A DNA stretch of 64,000 nucleotides from Magnetospirillum aberrantis SpK (GCF_011022235.1 NZ_JAAIYP010000038.1:186001-250000), one strand, 5' to 3'. Shown: positions 28,871 to 39,043, counted from the first letter of the stretch. Numbers and translations: made by a program. Notes: generated by a model not told the origin, from the sequence alone.

Positions 28871-30150
28871 TCTTCTGCCTCTACCGCGCGCTGACCATCC
28901 TGGGCGGCCCGTTGATCTGCCTGCACCTCAAGCGCCGCATGGCGCGCGGCAAGGAAGATCCGAAACGTTTCGGCGAACGGCTGGGACGGCCCGGCCTGCC
29001 CCGGCCGGACGGCCGGCTGGTGTGGCTGCACGGCGCCTCGGTCGGCGAGACGCTGTCGCTGCTGCCCCTGGTGGAACGTTTGGCCGCGCGCCCCGGCTGG
29101 CGGGTTCTGGTGACCTCCGGCACGGTGACCTCGGCCCAGATGATGGCGGAACGGTTGCCCAAAGGCGCGTTGCATCAATACATTCCGGTCGACCGCCCGG
29201 CCTGGGTCGAAGCGTTCCTGGACCATTGGCGGCCCGATCTGGTGCTGTGGGCGGAATCCGATTTCTGGCCCAACATGCTGGACGCCATCCGCCGCCGCCG
29301 GTTGCCGCTGGTGCTGGTCCAAGGCCGGGTGTCGGCCAAATCCTTCGCCGGCTGGCAACAGGCCAAGGGCTTCATCGGCCGCATGCTGTCGGCCTTCGAC
29401 CTGTGCCTGGGCCAAACCCCCGAGGACGCGCGGCGGCTGGCCGCGCTGGGCGCCCGGCGCACGCAATGCCTGGGCAACCTGAAAATGGCCAGCCAGCCCC
29501 TGCCCGCCGACGACGCCGAGTTGGAGCGCTTGCACTCCCTGGTGGCGGAGCGCCCGCTGTGGCTGGCCGCCAGCACCCATGCCGGCGAGGAAGCCCTGGC
29601 TGCGCGGGTGCACCAGCACATGGTCCAGCGCTTTCCCGACCTGTTGACGATCATCGTGCCGCGCCACCCCCATCGCGGTGCCGACATCGCCGCGGAACTA
29701 ATGGCGATGGGCGTGACGGCGAGCCTGCGTTCGTCTGGAGGCGAGATCCCCCCCGGCACCTCCGTCTACGTCGCCGACACCATGGGCGAACTGGGCTTGT
29801 TCTATCGCCTGTGCCCGGTGGTGTTCGTCGGCAAGAGCCTGTTGGCCAAGGGCGGTCAGAACCCGTTCGAACCGGCCCGGCTGGGCGCGGCGGTGGTGTT
29901 CGGCCCGTACATGGACAATTTTCCCGCCATGGCTCCGGCCATGGTGGCCGCCGGCGCCGCCCAGCAAGTCGCCGACGAAGCCGACCTGATCCGCGCGGTG
30001 TCCGCGTTGCTGGCCGACAGGACCGCGCTGGCCCGCGCCCGAACCGCCGCCCGCGCTTGGGCCGAAGGCGAAGCGGGCGTCCTCGACCAGATCATGGGCG
30101 CCGTCACGCCGTTGCTGGAACAGGCGGAGAAGGCCGATGCGCACCCCTGA
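28867..30150 (+). CDS. waaA: 3-deoxy-D-manno-octulosonic acid transferase
   Basis: Inner membrane Kdo transferase of 427 residues that adds Kdo to lipid IVA. An N-terminal membrane anchor (MIFCLYRALTILGGPLICL) precedes the glycosyltransferase; conserved blocks are VWLHGASVGETLSLLPLVE, LVTSGTVTSAQMMAERLP, LVLWAESDFWPNML and the C-terminal GGQNPFEPARLGAAVVFGP. ATG at 28867 overlaps the stop of the DUF374 gene, and its own end overlaps lpxK by 14 bases, so the run is tightly coupled. Confidence 0.95.
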   Translation: MIFCLYRALTILGGPLICLHLKRRMARGKEDPKRFGERLGRPGLPRPDGRLVWLHGASVGETLSLLPLVERLAARPGWRVLVTSGTVTSAQMMAERLPKGALHQYIPVDRPAWVEAFLDHWRPDLVLWAESDFWPNMLDAIRRRRLPLVLVQGRVSAKSFAGWQQAKGFIGRMLSAFDLCLGQTPEDARRLAALGARRTQCLGNLKMASQPLPADDAELERLHSLVAERPLWLAASTHAGEEALAARVHQHMVQRFPDLLTIIVPRHPHRGADIAAELMAMGVTASLRSSGGEIPPGTSVYVADTMGELGLFYRLCPVVFVGKSLLAKGGQNPFEPARLGAAVVFGPYMDNFPAMAPAMVAAGAAQQVADEADLIRAVSALLADRTALARARTAARAWAEGEAGVLDQIMGAVTPLLEQAEKADAHP

Positions 30151-31108
30151 GTTCTGGCATGACGACACAATGCTCAGCCGTCTGCTCTCGCCGCTGGGCC
30201 GGCTTTACGCCTGGGCCGTGGCGCGGCGTCTGACCGACGCCGAAAGCTATCGCCCCAAGGTGCCGGTGATCTGTGTCGGCAACATCGTCGCCGGCGGCGC
30301 CGGCAAGACGCCCACCTGTCTGGCCCTGGCCGAACGGCTGCACGCCCGCGGGCGCCACCCCCATTTCCTGACCCGCGGCTATGGCGGCACCGAGGTCGGG
30401 CCGCGCGCCGTCGATCCCGTTCGCCACGACGCCGCCCGCGTCGGCGACGAGGCCTTGCTGCTGGCCGGGCACGCCCCGACCTGGGTGGCGCGATGGCGCC
30501 CCGACGGCGCGATGGCGGCGGCCGAGATGGGGGCCGACCTGATCGTCATGGATGACGGTTTCCAGAATGCCAGCCTGGAAAAGGACCTGTCGCTGGTGGT
30601 GGTGGATGGCGGTTACGGTTTCGGCAACGCCCGCCCCATGCCCGCCGGCCCGTGCCGCGAGGACATCCGCGCCGGTCTGGCCCGCGCCGACGCGGTGGTG
30701 ATGATCGGCGACGACCGCACCGGCGCCGCCCGCTGGTTCGGTTCCCTGCCGGTGCTGCGGGCGCGGCTGATCCCCGGCCCCGAGGCGGCGGATTTCGCCG
30801 GCCGCAAGGTGGTGGCCTTCGCCGGAATTGGCCGCCCGGCCAAGTTCTTCGACACCCTGGAAAGCGTCGGCGCCCAGGTGGTGGCCGCCCATTCCTTTCC
30901 CGACCATCACCCCTATGGCCGCGCCGAGATCGAAGCCCTGATCCAGGAGGCCGAGGCCCAGGAGGCGCTGCTGTCCACCACCGCCAAGGACGCGGTCAGG
31001 GTGCCATCGGACCTGCGGTCGCGCCTGTCGGTCTTGACCGTACGGCTGGAATGGGACACACCCGAGGCCGTGGACCTGATTCTCGACCACGTGGACAGCC
31101 GATTTTGA
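30137..31108 (+). CDS. lpxK: Tetraacyldisaccharide 4'-kinase
   Basis: Lipid A pathway kinase of 323 residues that phosphorylates the 4' position of tetraacyldisaccharide. It begins MRTPEFWHDDTMLSRLLSPL, with a membrane-proximal helix typical of LpxK. The P-loop VGNIVAGGAGKTPTCLALAE, TRGYGG and the catalytic VMDDGFQN are all present. The start overlaps waaA, and the stop overlaps the next gene by 4 bases. It completes the msbA-waaA-lpxK block. Confidence 0.95.
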   Translation: MRTPEFWHDDTMLSRLLSPLGRLYAWAVARRLTDAESYRPKVPVICVGNIVAGGAGKTPTCLALAERLHARGRHPHFLTRGYGGTEVGPRAVDPVRHDAARVGDEALLLAGHAPTWVARWRPDGAMAAAEMGADLIVMDDGFQNASLEKDLSLVVVDGGYGFGNARPMPAGPCREDIRAGLARADAVVMIGDDRTGAARWFGSLPVLRARLIPGPEAADFAGRKVVAFAGIGRPAKFFDTLESVGAQVVAAHSFPDHHPYGRAEIEALIQEAEAQEALLSTTAKDAVRVPSDLRSRLSVLTVRLEWDTPEAVDLILDHVDSRF

Positions 31109-31977
31109 AGCTTTTCTCCAAAACCACCCGCCAACGCCTGGAAGCTCAGGCCGCCAAAGCCGTGATGGCGCTGTTCGCCGCCCTGCCGGTGGATGCCGCC
31201 TCGGGGCTGGGCGGGGGCATCGCCCGCACCATCGGCCCGTTGCTGGGCGTGTCCAACGTCGCGCGGCGCAATCTGGCCCGTGCCTTCCCCGACAAGAGCC
31301 CGGCCGAGATCGAGACCATCGTTCGCGACGCCTGGGAGAATCTGGGCCGCGTCGCCGCCGAATTCCCCCACATCAACACCTTGGCCGCCGAGCGGGTCGA
31401 GGTGGTGGGCATGGAATACCTGCACCAACTGCGCGACGACGGCAAACCCGGCCTGTTCGTGTCCGGCCATATCGGCAATTGGGAATTGGGCGCCGCCATC
31501 TCGGTGCGCGAGGGCGTGCCCATCACCCTGGTCTACCGCGAGGCCAACAATCCCTGGGTCGAGGATCTGTACCGCAGGTACCGCGCCACCGCCGCCACCG
31601 GGCAGATCCGCAAGGGGGCCGAGGGTGCTCGCGAGATGATGGCGGTGCTGCGCGGCAACGGCCATATCTGTCTGTTGGTCGATCAGAAGATGAATGACGG
31701 CATCCCGGTGCCGTTCTTCGGCCGCGACGCCATGACCGCCCCGGCGGTGGCCCGCTTCGCCCTGAAATACCAGTGCCCGGTGGTGCCGGTGTGCATCGAG
31801 CGTCTGAACGGCGCCCGCTTCCGCATGACCTTCCAACCACCGGTGCCGTTGCCCGCCAGCGGCGACATCCACGCCGACACCCAGACCCTGATGCGGGATA
31901 TCACCGGCCATCTGGAAGACTGGATCCGCCGCCGTCCCGGCCAATGGCTGTGGATGCACAAGCGCTGGCCGGAATAA
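31105..31977 (+). CDS. LpxL/HtrB-like late lipid A acyltransferase
   Basis: Membrane acyltransferase of 290 residues. An N-terminal hydrophobic stretch is followed by RNLARAFPDKSPAEIETIV, the SGHIGNWELGAAI motif (HX4E catalytic pair) and PFFGRDAMTAPAVARFALK. These identify the LpxL/LpxM superfamily; acyl chain and position cannot be told. The start is TTG at 31105, overlapping the lpxK stop (TTGA), with no nearby ATG fitting the family. It is the last gene of the lipid A run, followed by a hairpin. Confidence 0.88.
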   Translation: MKLFSKTTRQRLEAQAAKAVMALFAALPVDAASGLGGGIARTIGPLLGVSNVARRNLARAFPDKSPAEIETIVRDAWENLGRVAAEFPHINTLAAERVEVVGMEYLHQLRDDGKPGLFVSGHIGNWELGAAISVREGVPITLVYREANNPWVEDLYRRYRATAATGQIRKGAEGAREMMAVLRGNGHICLLVDQKMNDGIPVPFFGRDAMTAPAVARFALKYQCPVVPVCIERLNGARFRMTFQPPVPLPASGDIHADTQTLMRDITGHLEDWIRRRPGQWLWMHKRWPE

Positions 31978-32012
31978 GAAAGGGGGCGGAACCCCATAGG
32001 ATCCGCCCCCCA
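31978..32012 (-). terminator. Intrinsic terminator of the cytochrome gene
   Basis: GGGGGCGGA at 31982-31990 pairs with TCCGCCCCC at 32002-32010. On the minus strand the stem is followed by TTTCTTATT. It lies between convergent genes and may also act weakly on the plus strand. Confidence 0.7.
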
Positions 32013-32030
32013 GACGCATCACCGCCGGAA

Positions 32031-32408
32031 TCAGTTGTTCTTGGCGCCCTGCTTGATCCACTTGCGGATCAGGTCGCGGTCGCAAGACGACAGCTTCTTC
32101 TTGCCGTGCGGCATTTGCAGGGACTTGTCGGCCTTGCCGTCGATCAGACGCATCAGGTTGGACGACACCGGGTCGCCGGCGACGATCATCGGACCGTGCT
32201 TGGTGCCCTTCATGGTGGTTTCGTAGGTGGAGAGGTCGAGACCCGAAGCCTCGGTGCCGGCCTGGCCCGGAACGTGGCATTCGGTGCAGCGCATGTCGAG
32301 GATCGGCTTGACGTCCTCGGCGAAGCTGATCGGCTCTTCCTTGGCGAGAGCGGGAGAAGCGGCGGCGGCGACGAGCGCGGCGGCGGCAGCCATGCAAAGC
32401 TTGTTCAT
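32031..32408 (-). CDS. Periplasmic mono-heme cytochrome c-like protein
   Basis: Exported protein of 125 residues. A signal peptide MNKLCMAAAAALVAAAASPA ends near ALAKEE. The heme-binding motif is CTECH, and the probable distal methionine is in LQMPHGKKKL. The fold resembles the planctomycete-type cytochrome c domain (ISFAEDVKPILDMRC). A role as an electron carrier or part of a periplasmic respiratory module is inferred; no oxidase gene is near. It has its own terminator and is divergent from trpB. Confidence 0.85.
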   Translation of the reverse strand: MNKLCMAAAAALVAAAASPALAKEEPISFAEDVKPILDMRCTECHVPGQAGTEASGLDLSTYETTMKGTKHGPMIVAGDPVSSNLMRLIDGKADKSLQMPHGKKKLSSCDRDLIRKWIKQGAKNN

Positions 32409-32566
32409 TTAACGAGTTCCCCTGTTCACGAAGTCCTTAAACCACCTAGGACCACATTCTATAACCTTTTGCAACTGCCTCCCTGGGACGAAACGCGAAA
32501 TTTCTCCCCCTCGGTGCCGCTTCATGCTTTATTAGCGGCCTTTTGGGATGGCTGGTCAGAGACACC

Positions 32567-33790
<1,224 letters not shown>

Positions 33791-33792
33791 TC

Positions 33793-34605
33793 ATGAGCCG
33801 GCTGCAAGCCCGCTTCGCCAAACTGGCCGCCGAGAACCGCGCGGCCCTGGTCACCTATGTCATGTCCTTCGACCCCGACCGCGCCACCAGCCAGGCGGTG
33901 TTGAACGGCCTGCCGGCGGCGGGTGCCGACATCATCGAATTCGGCATGGCGTTCACCGACCCCATGGCCGACGGCCCGGCCATCCAATATGCCGCCCAAC
34001 GCGCGTTGGCGGCCGGCGCATCGTTGCGCGGCACGCTCGAGATGATCGCCGAGTTCCGCAAGATAGACGCGGAAACCCCGGTGGTGCTGATGGGGTATTA
34101 CAACCCGATCCATGCCTGGGGCCCGGAAAAGTTCGCCGCCGACGCGGCCAAGGCCGGGGTCGACGGGTTGATCCTGGTCGACCTGCCGCCCGAGGAAGCG
34201 GACGAACTGGTGCCGTTCTGCCGCGCCCAGGGCGTGGACTTCATCTTCCTGGCCACACCGACCAGCGACGAGGCACGCCTGCCGCGCGTGGTCGGCGGCG
34301 CCTCGGGCTTCGTCTACTACGTCTCAATCGCCGGCATCACCGGCACCGCCAGCGCCAGTTCGGACACCATCGCCGACGCGGTGACCCGCATCCGCGCCCT
34401 GACCGACGTCCCGGTTTGCGTCGGCTTCGGCATCAAGACCGCGGAACAGGCGGCAGAGGTCGCCCGCGTCGCCGACGGCGCGGTGATCGGTTCGTCCATC
34501 GTCACCGTCGGCGAGGACGCGCGGGCCAAGGGTGCCGACCCGGTGACCGCCATCCACGCCTTGGTCGGCCAATTGGCCGAAGGTGTGCGCGGCGCGCGTA
34601 AGTAA
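33793..34605 (+). CDS. trpA: Tryptophan synthase alpha chain
   Basis: TIM-barrel subunit of 270 residues that cleaves indole-3-glycerol phosphate and passes indole to TrpB. The catalytic glutamate is in IIEFGMAFTDPMADGPAIQ (note the MAF variant of the more common PFSDP), and the catalytic Asp is in GLILVDLPPEEA. VGFGIKTAEQAAEVAR completes the phosphate site. ATG follows GGGGGATC. After it comes a hairpin-forming repeat and then accD. Confidence 0.96.
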   Translation: MSRLQARFAKLAAENRAALVTYVMSFDPDRATSQAVLNGLPAAGADIIEFGMAFTDPMADGPAIQYAAQRALAAGASLRGTLEMIAEFRKIDAETPVVLMGYYNPIHAWGPEKFAADAAKAGVDGLILVDLPPEEADELVPFCRAQGVDFIFLATPTSDEARLPRVVGGASGFVYYVSIAGITGTASASSDTIADAVTRIRALTDVPVCVGFGIKTAEQAAEVARVADGAVIGSSIVTVGEDARAKGADPVTAIHALVGQLAEGVRGARK

Positions 34606-34609
34606 TTCA

Positions 34610-34690
34610 GTGACGCGGATGAACACGGATAAACACGGATGGGCACCCCCTATTCGCGTTCATCCGTGTTCATCCGTGTCCATCCGTGTC
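34610..34690. repeat. Intercistronic CACGGATGAA hairpin repeat, copy 1
   Basis: Three near-identical nonamer-like units (CGGATGAACACGGATAAACA, then CGGATG) are answered, after a spacer of about 15 bases, by CATCCGTGTTCATCCGTGTC and CATCCGTGTC on the same strand. The two arms form a long imperfect hairpin. The same element recurs at 58011-58086. It lies between trpA and accD, inside an operon-like run. Confidence 0.85.
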
Positions 34691-34743
34691 ATATATTCGC
34701 CCGCCGCCCCACGCGGCAGGCGATTTATAGAGGGTGTTGATCC

Positions 34744-35664
34744 ATGAACTGGCTGACCAATTACGTCCGCCCCAAGCTCCAGGCCCTGGTCCGTCCCAAG
34801 GACGTGCCCGACAATCTGTGGCGAAAGTGCCCGACCTGCGGCCACATGATCTTCCACCGCGACCTGGAAAAGGCCCTGAACGTCTGCCAGCATTGCGGCC
34901 ACCACATGCGCCTTTCGGTGAAAAAGCGCCTTGAGATGTTGTTCGACGACGGCAAGTACACCCGCATCGAACTGCCCAAGGCCGCCGAGGACCCGCTGAA
35001 GTTCAAGGACCAGAAGCGTTACACCGACCGTCTCAAGGACACCCGCGCCAAGACCGGCGAGACCGACGCCATCGTCGTCGCGCACGGCAAGATGGGCGGG
35101 CTGGCCGTGGTGATCGCCGCCTTCAACTTCGACTTCCAGGGCGGTTCCATGGGTGTCGCCGTGGGCGAAGGCATCGTCGCCGCCGCCGAACTGGCGGTGC
35201 TTCAGGATGCACCGCTGATCGTCATCCCGGCTTCGGGCGGTGCGCGCATGCAGGAAGGCATCCTGTCGCTGATGCAGATGGCCCGAACCACCGTCGCCGT
35301 GGACAAGGTCAAGGAAAAGCGTCTGCCTTACGTCGTGTTGTTGACCGACCCCACCACCGGCGGCGTCTCGGCCAGCTTCGCCATGCTGGGCGACATCGCC
35401 ATCGCCGAACCGGGCTGCGTCATCGGTTTCGCCGGTGCCCGCGTCATCGAAAGCACCATCCGCGAAAAGCTGCCCGAGGGTTTCCAGAAGGCCGAATACC
35501 TGTTGGACCACGGCATGATCGACATGGTGGTGCCGCGCAAGGATCTGCGCGCCACCGTGGTCCGCACGCTGTCCTTGCTGCGCAACAAGGCCCCGGCCGG
35601 CGATCTGGTGGCGTTGCCGGTGGAAACCCCGGATTTCGACCCGGAAAGCGCCGCACGCATGTAA
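34744..35664 (+). CDS. accD: Acetyl-CoA carboxylase carboxyltransferase subunit beta
   Basis: Carboxyltransferase beta subunit of 306 residues, forming malonyl-CoA for fatty acid synthesis with AccA. The N-terminal zinc finger has Cys29, Cys32, Cys48 and Cys51 (CPTCGHMIFHRDLEKALNVC). The carboxyltransferase core contains GGSMGVAVGEGIV, PASGGARMQEGILSLMQM and GGVSASFAMLGD. It follows trpA across a repeat-bearing gap of 138 bases and precedes folC, the common alphaproteobacterial arrangement. Confidence 0.97.
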   Translation: MNWLTNYVRPKLQALVRPKDVPDNLWRKCPTCGHMIFHRDLEKALNVCQHCGHHMRLSVKKRLEMLFDDGKYTRIELPKAAEDPLKFKDQKRYTDRLKDTRAKTGETDAIVVAHGKMGGLAVVIAAFNFDFQGGSMGVAVGEGIVAAAELAVLQDAPLIVIPASGGARMQEGILSLMQMARTTVAVDKVKEKRLPYVVLLTDPTTGGVSASFAMLGDIAIAEPGCVIGFAGARVIESTIREKLPEGFQKAEYLLDHGMIDMVVPRKDLRATVVRTLSLLRNKAPAGDLVALPVETPDFDPESAARM

Positions 35665-35740
35665 ATTCGGGGCATTTCCCCCGCCGTCTTGCCGTCATGC
35701 CCGGGCGTCCCCCGGGCATGGCGCGTTCAGGAAGCCCCTT

Positions 35741-37027
35741 ATGGTCATGATCGACGCCATCCTTGACCGCCTGACCCGCCTGCACCCCAAGGTCATCGAC
35801 CTGTCGCTGGATCGCGTTCTGGCGCTGCTGGACAAGCTGGGGCGGCCACAGGACCATTTGCCCCCGGTTGTCCATGTCGCCGGCACCAACGGCAAGGGCT
35901 CGACCGTCGCCACCCTTCGCGCCATCGCCGAAGCGGCGGGGATGCGGGTGCACGTCTACACCTCGCCACATCTGGTGCGCTTCGCCGAGCGCATCCGGGT
36001 GGCCGGGGAAATCATCGCCGACGACGCGCTGGAAGCGTTGTTGCAAGAGGTGGAACAGGTCAACGACGGCCTGCCCATCACCTTTTTCGAGGTGACCACC
36101 GCCGCCGCCTTCCTGGCCTTCGCCCGCACCCCCGCCGATCTGGTGATCCTGGAAACCGGATTGGGTGGGCGGCTGGACGCCAGCAACGTGGTGACGCGGC
36201 CGGCGTTGACGGTCATCACCCCCGTCGCCATGGACCACGAAAGTTTCCTGGGCGACACGCTGACCGCCATCGCCACCGAAAAGGCCGGCATCCTCAAGCC
36301 CGGCGTACCGTGCGTGCTGGCGGCGCAACCGCCCGAGGCCCAGGCGGCGATCACCGCCCGTGCCGCCGCACTGGGCGCCGCCTTGCTGCGCGAGGGACCG
36401 GATTTCCTGGGGCACAAGAACGCGGACGGATCGCTGTCTTACGGCTCCCTGCGCCTGCCGCCGCCGGCCCTGGCCGGCGAATTCCAATATCGCAACGCCG
36501 GACTGGCCCTGGCCGCCGCCCACAAGCTGGCCGCCGAACGGGTCCTGCCGCCGCTGACACCGGACATCCTGGCCCGTGGCCTGCGTTCCATCCAATGGCC
36601 GGCCCGCCTGCAACGCCTAAACCAAGGACCGCTGGTGGAGATGTTGCCCCAGGATTGGGAATTATGGCTGGACGGCGGGCACAACCCACACGCCGCCGCC
36701 GCCATCGCCGCCCATGCCGCAGGCTGGACCGACCGGCCGCTTCTGGCGGTATTCGGCATGTTGAACAACAAGAACGTGGACGGCTATTTCGCGCCGCTGG
36801 CCAAACATTTCGCCGCCCTTCGCGCCGTCGCCATTCCCGGCGAAATCAACACCCTGTCGGCCGAGGACGCCGCCGAAGGCGCGCGGCGCCATGGCTGCGT
36901 GGATTCCCAGCCGGCACCTTCGGTCGAGGCGGCGTTGCGCGCCCTGGCCGGCCATCCCGGCCCGGCCCGCGTGCTGATCTGCGGCTCGCTTTACCTGGCG
37001 GGCGTGGTGCTGGCCGACAATTCCTGA
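35741..37027 (+). CDS. folC: Bifunctional folylpolyglutamate/dihydrofolate synthase
   Basis: ATP-dependent ligase of 428 residues that adds glutamate to folates and makes dihydrofolate. The P-loop is VHVAGTNGKGSTVATLRAI, followed by VHVYTSPHLVRFAERIRVAG and the C-terminal LWLDGGHNPHAAAA, all Mur-ligase family marks. It follows accD by 76 bases. Its last 37 bases overlap the 3' end of the convergent nuclease gene. It supplies polyglutamylated folate for MetF and MetH. Confidence 0.96.
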   Translation: MVMIDAILDRLTRLHPKVIDLSLDRVLALLDKLGRPQDHLPPVVHVAGTNGKGSTVATLRAIAEAAGMRVHVYTSPHLVRFAERIRVAGEIIADDALEALLQEVEQVNDGLPITFFEVTTAAAFLAFARTPADLVILETGLGGRLDASNVVTRPALTVITPVAMDHESFLGDTLTAIATEKAGILKPGVPCVLAAQPPEAQAAITARAAALGAALLREGPDFLGHKNADGSLSYGSLRLPPPALAGEFQYRNAGLALAAAHKLAAERVLPPLTPDILARGLRSIQWPARLQRLNQGPLVEMLPQDWELWLDGGHNPHAAAAIAAHAAGWTDRPLLAVFGMLNNKNVDGYFAPLAKHFAALRAVAIPGEINTLSAEDAAEGARRHGCVDSQPAPSVEAALRALAGHPGPARVLICGSLYLAGVVLADNS

Positions 37028-37893
37028 TCACGGGGCAAGGGCGGACAACGCACGTCCGGCGAACGGCGTTCCCCCGGCTGGTTCATGACATAGCCGGCGA
37101 CACCGACGTGGTCGGACAGGACAGCCCGCCAAACCGCCGTGTCCAATCCACCGGTCTCGCGCGGGTCGGGGGCGAAATCCACGGCCAGATTCCGCCCGTT
37201 CCACAAAAAATGATCGTAGGCCGAGACGTAGCGGCCCGTCGAATTGAGACTGGTCTTGAGGTCGGGCGCCGCCCTCAATCCCGGCACTCCCGCCGCAACC
37301 TGCGCGAAGGCCGGATCGGCCGCCGCCAGATTCCAGTCGCCAGCCACCACCACCCGGCCGATGGTGCTGCCATCGGGGAGAGGACGTGCCGCGTAATAGT
37401 CAAGGACGCGGGTCATGGCGGCAACCTCGCGGCGCCGTGGCTCCAATCCCCCCCGCCCGAACACCACGTGGATTCCCACCAGCCAGAAACGGTCGCCGTC
37501 CTTGTCTTCGATAGCGACGGCAAAGGGCGGACGGACGAAAGCGCCCCCGGCATCGGGGAACTCGGCCACATCCAGCAATCGCGCAGCCGCCCCACGCATC
37601 AACATGGCGTAATGCTCGCGGTATCCGCCCCCGCCCTTGGCGGTGCTGACCACCACCGAGAAGCCTTCGGGGGCCAGTCGCCCCGGTTCGTCCGGGTCCA
37701 TCACCTCTTGCAGGGCAACCACGTCATAGGCCGCGAAGACACGGCGAAAACCATCACGCTTGCCCGCACGGTAAGTCTCTGCCCCCTGCCCCAGCCGCAA
37801 GGCGTTCTGGGTCAGGAAACAGAAATCGGCCCGCGCCGGCATCGCCGCCGCGATCGCCGACAGCAAAATGAGCATGGAAGAATGGCGCCGCAT
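36991..37893 (-). CDS. Secreted endonuclease/exonuclease/phosphatase family protein
   Basis: Probable periplasmic or extracellular DNase-I-fold hydrolase of 300 residues. The N-terminus MRRHSSMLILLSAIAAAMPA is a signal peptide ending in ARA. Catalytic landmarks of the fold are seen: VALQEVMDP (metal Glu), VGIHVVFGRGG (His), VVVAGDWNLAA (Asp and Asn), and LSDHVGVAGYV (Asp-His). Nuclease rather than phosphatase activity is only a guess. Start choice is uncertain: no ribosome binding site precedes 37893, and a perfect hairpin lies just upstream. Confidence 0.75.
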   Translation of the reverse strand: MRRHSSMLILLSAIAAAMPARADFCFLTQNALRLGQGAETYRAGKRDGFRRVFAAYDVVALQEVMDPDEPGRLAPEGFSVVVSTAKGGGGYREHYAMLMRGAAARLLDVAEFPDAGGAFVRPPFAVAIEDKDGDRFWLVGIHVVFGRGGLEPRRREVAAMTRVLDYYAARPLPDGSTIGRVVVAGDWNLAAADPAFAQVAAGVPGLRAAPDLKTSLNSTGRYVSAYDHFLWNGRNLAVDFAPDPRETGGLDTAVWRAVLSDHVGVAGYVMNQPGERRSPDVRCPPLPRDQELSASTTPAR

Positions 37894-37903
37894 ATTCGTG
37901 TAC

Positions 37904-37935
37904 TGGTGGTGTTGTTCACGGGAACAACACCACCA
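37904..37935. repeat. Perfect 14-bp hairpin upstream of the nuclease gene
   Basis: TGGTGGTGTTGTTC at 37904-37917, loop ACGG, and its exact complement at 37922-37935. It sits 10 bases upstream of the nuclease start, where a ribosome binding site would be expected, and downstream of the WrbA-like gene. No T-run follows. It could be an RNA hairpin controlling translation or a protein-binding palindrome. Confidence 0.75.
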
Positions 37936-37984
37936 TACATCACGCAAGCACCCTTGCGCATCACCAGAACGCAAAAGGAACGTT

Positions 37985-38557
37985 TTATTTTCCCCGCACC
38001 CAGCGGGCGGTGGCTTCGGCGACACGTTCGCCCAAACGTTCCGCGGTCTTGCGATCGGAATGGGGCGGGGCCACATCGGGACCTTCGTCGGCATTGGCTT
38101 GAGCCATGGCCCCAAGGAAGCTGCCCAACCGGTTGAGGTCCTCGACGCTGCCCTTGGAATTGTTGTTGCCCGGCAGCAGATCGTTGCCCACCCACACCAT
38201 GCCGTGCTGGGCGGCGAACACCGCCAACTGGATCAGGGTGTTCAGCTTGTCGCCGCTTTGACTGGCCGAGACGGTGAAGCCGGCGGCCAGCTTGTCCTTC
38301 CACCCCCGGCCGTACCAGGTCTTCGAGGTCGCCTCCATGAATTCGTGGAAGCGAGCCGAAGCCGACCCCATGTAGGTGGGCGACCCGAAGACGATGGCGT
38401 CGGCGCCGTCCAGGATGGCGGCCTTGGCCTCGGCCTCCTCGACCGGTACCAGATGCACTTCGGTCCCGGCGACGCGGGCGGCGCCCAGGGCGACGCTTTG
38501 CGCCAGAACGGCGGTGTGGCCGTAGCCGGAATGATAGACGATGGCGATGGAAGACAT
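37985..38557 (-). CDS. Flavodoxin/WrbA-like NAD(P)H-quinone oxidoreductase
   Basis: FMN-binding protein of 190 residues. It begins MSSIAIVYHSGYGHTAVLAQ, the phosphate-binding loop of the flavodoxin-like fold, with IVFGSPTYMGSASARFHEFM and a GGWKDKLAAGFTVSAS-type strand next to the flavin. It is closest in pattern to WrbA/NADPH-dependent FMN reductases but shorter at one loop. GAGGAG precedes ATG at 38557. It lies 57 bases after an Rrf2 regulator gene, and both have a matching operator-like sequence, so it is probably the target gene. Confidence 0.85.
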   Translation of the reverse strand: MSSIAIVYHSGYGHTAVLAQSVALGAARVAGTEVHLVPVEEAEAKAAILDGADAIVFGSPTYMGSASARFHEFMEATSKTWYGRGWKDKLAAGFTVSASQSGDKLNTLIQLAVFAAQHGMVWVGNDLLPGNNNSKGSVEDLNRLGSFLGAMAQANADEGPDVAPPHSDRKTAERLGERVAEATARWVRGK

Positions 38558-38570
38558 GAAAACTCCTCGT

Positions 38571-38587
38571 GTAATCGTAGGTGTTAC
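38571..38587. promoter_or_regulatory. Putative Rrf2 operator, copy upstream of wrbA-like gene
   Basis: On the minus strand GTAACACCTACGATTAC matches GTAACTGATGAGATTAC upstream of the Rrf2 gene at GTAAC-N6-GATTAC, a partly palindromic pattern (GTAATC/GATTAC). It lies 14 bases upstream of the start codon. Confidence 0.55.
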
Positions 38588-38614
38588 CGTTACATTAAAA
38601 GGCAAAAAAACAGT

Positions 38615-39043
38615 TCAGCCCATGGCCTCGGCGCGAATCTGCGTCACCACCTCGGACAGCAAGGTGGTTCCCAGAACCGCCTCGCGCGCCGCCTCTGCCC
38701 GGTCGATCACCCGCACCAGCACCGGTTGGATGCCGCGTCCCACCGGGCAGGCGGGGTTGGGCGGCTGGTGATGCAGTGCCGGACCTTCGTCTTCCTCGAC
38801 CGCGCGGGCGATGTCGAGCAGGGTGATACGCTCGGGCGGCCGTGCCAACAGCGATCCCCCGGCGCTGCCGCGCAGCGAGCGCACCAACCCGGCCTTGGAC
38901 AAAGCCGACAGCAGCCGACGGATGACCACCGGATTGGTGTTGACGCTGCCGGCGATCCATTCCGACGTCGCCGGTTCGTCCCCGGACAGAGCCAGGACGG
39001 CGGCGATATGAACGGCGACGGCGAAACGACAGTTCTTGGACAT
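38615..39043 (-). CDS. Rrf2 family transcriptional regulator
   Basis: Winged-helix regulator of 142 residues. It starts MSKNCRFAVAVHIAAVLALS, the usual Rrf2 first helix. The recognition region has TNPVVIRRLLSALSKAGLVR and the wing GSAGGSLLARPPERITLLDI. The three-cysteine iron-sulfur site of IscR or NsrR is not present; only CPVGRGIQ holds a cysteine in that area, resembling the YwnA/SaiR subgroup that senses electrophiles through one cysteine. It probably autoregulates and controls the adjacent flavoprotein. Confidence 0.85.
   Translation of the reverse strand: MSKNCRFAVAVHIAAVLALSGDEPATSEWIAGSVNTNPVVIRRLLSALSKAGLVRSLRGSAGGSLLARPPERITLLDIARAVEEDEGPALHHQPPNPACPVGRGIQPVLVRVIDRAEAAREAVLGTTLLSEVVTQIRAEAMG

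Noticed and set aside
34610-34690. CRISPR-like reading of the CACGGATGAA repeats
   Set aside because: The units are about 10 bases with no spacers of regular length and half of them are inverted; no cas genes are present.
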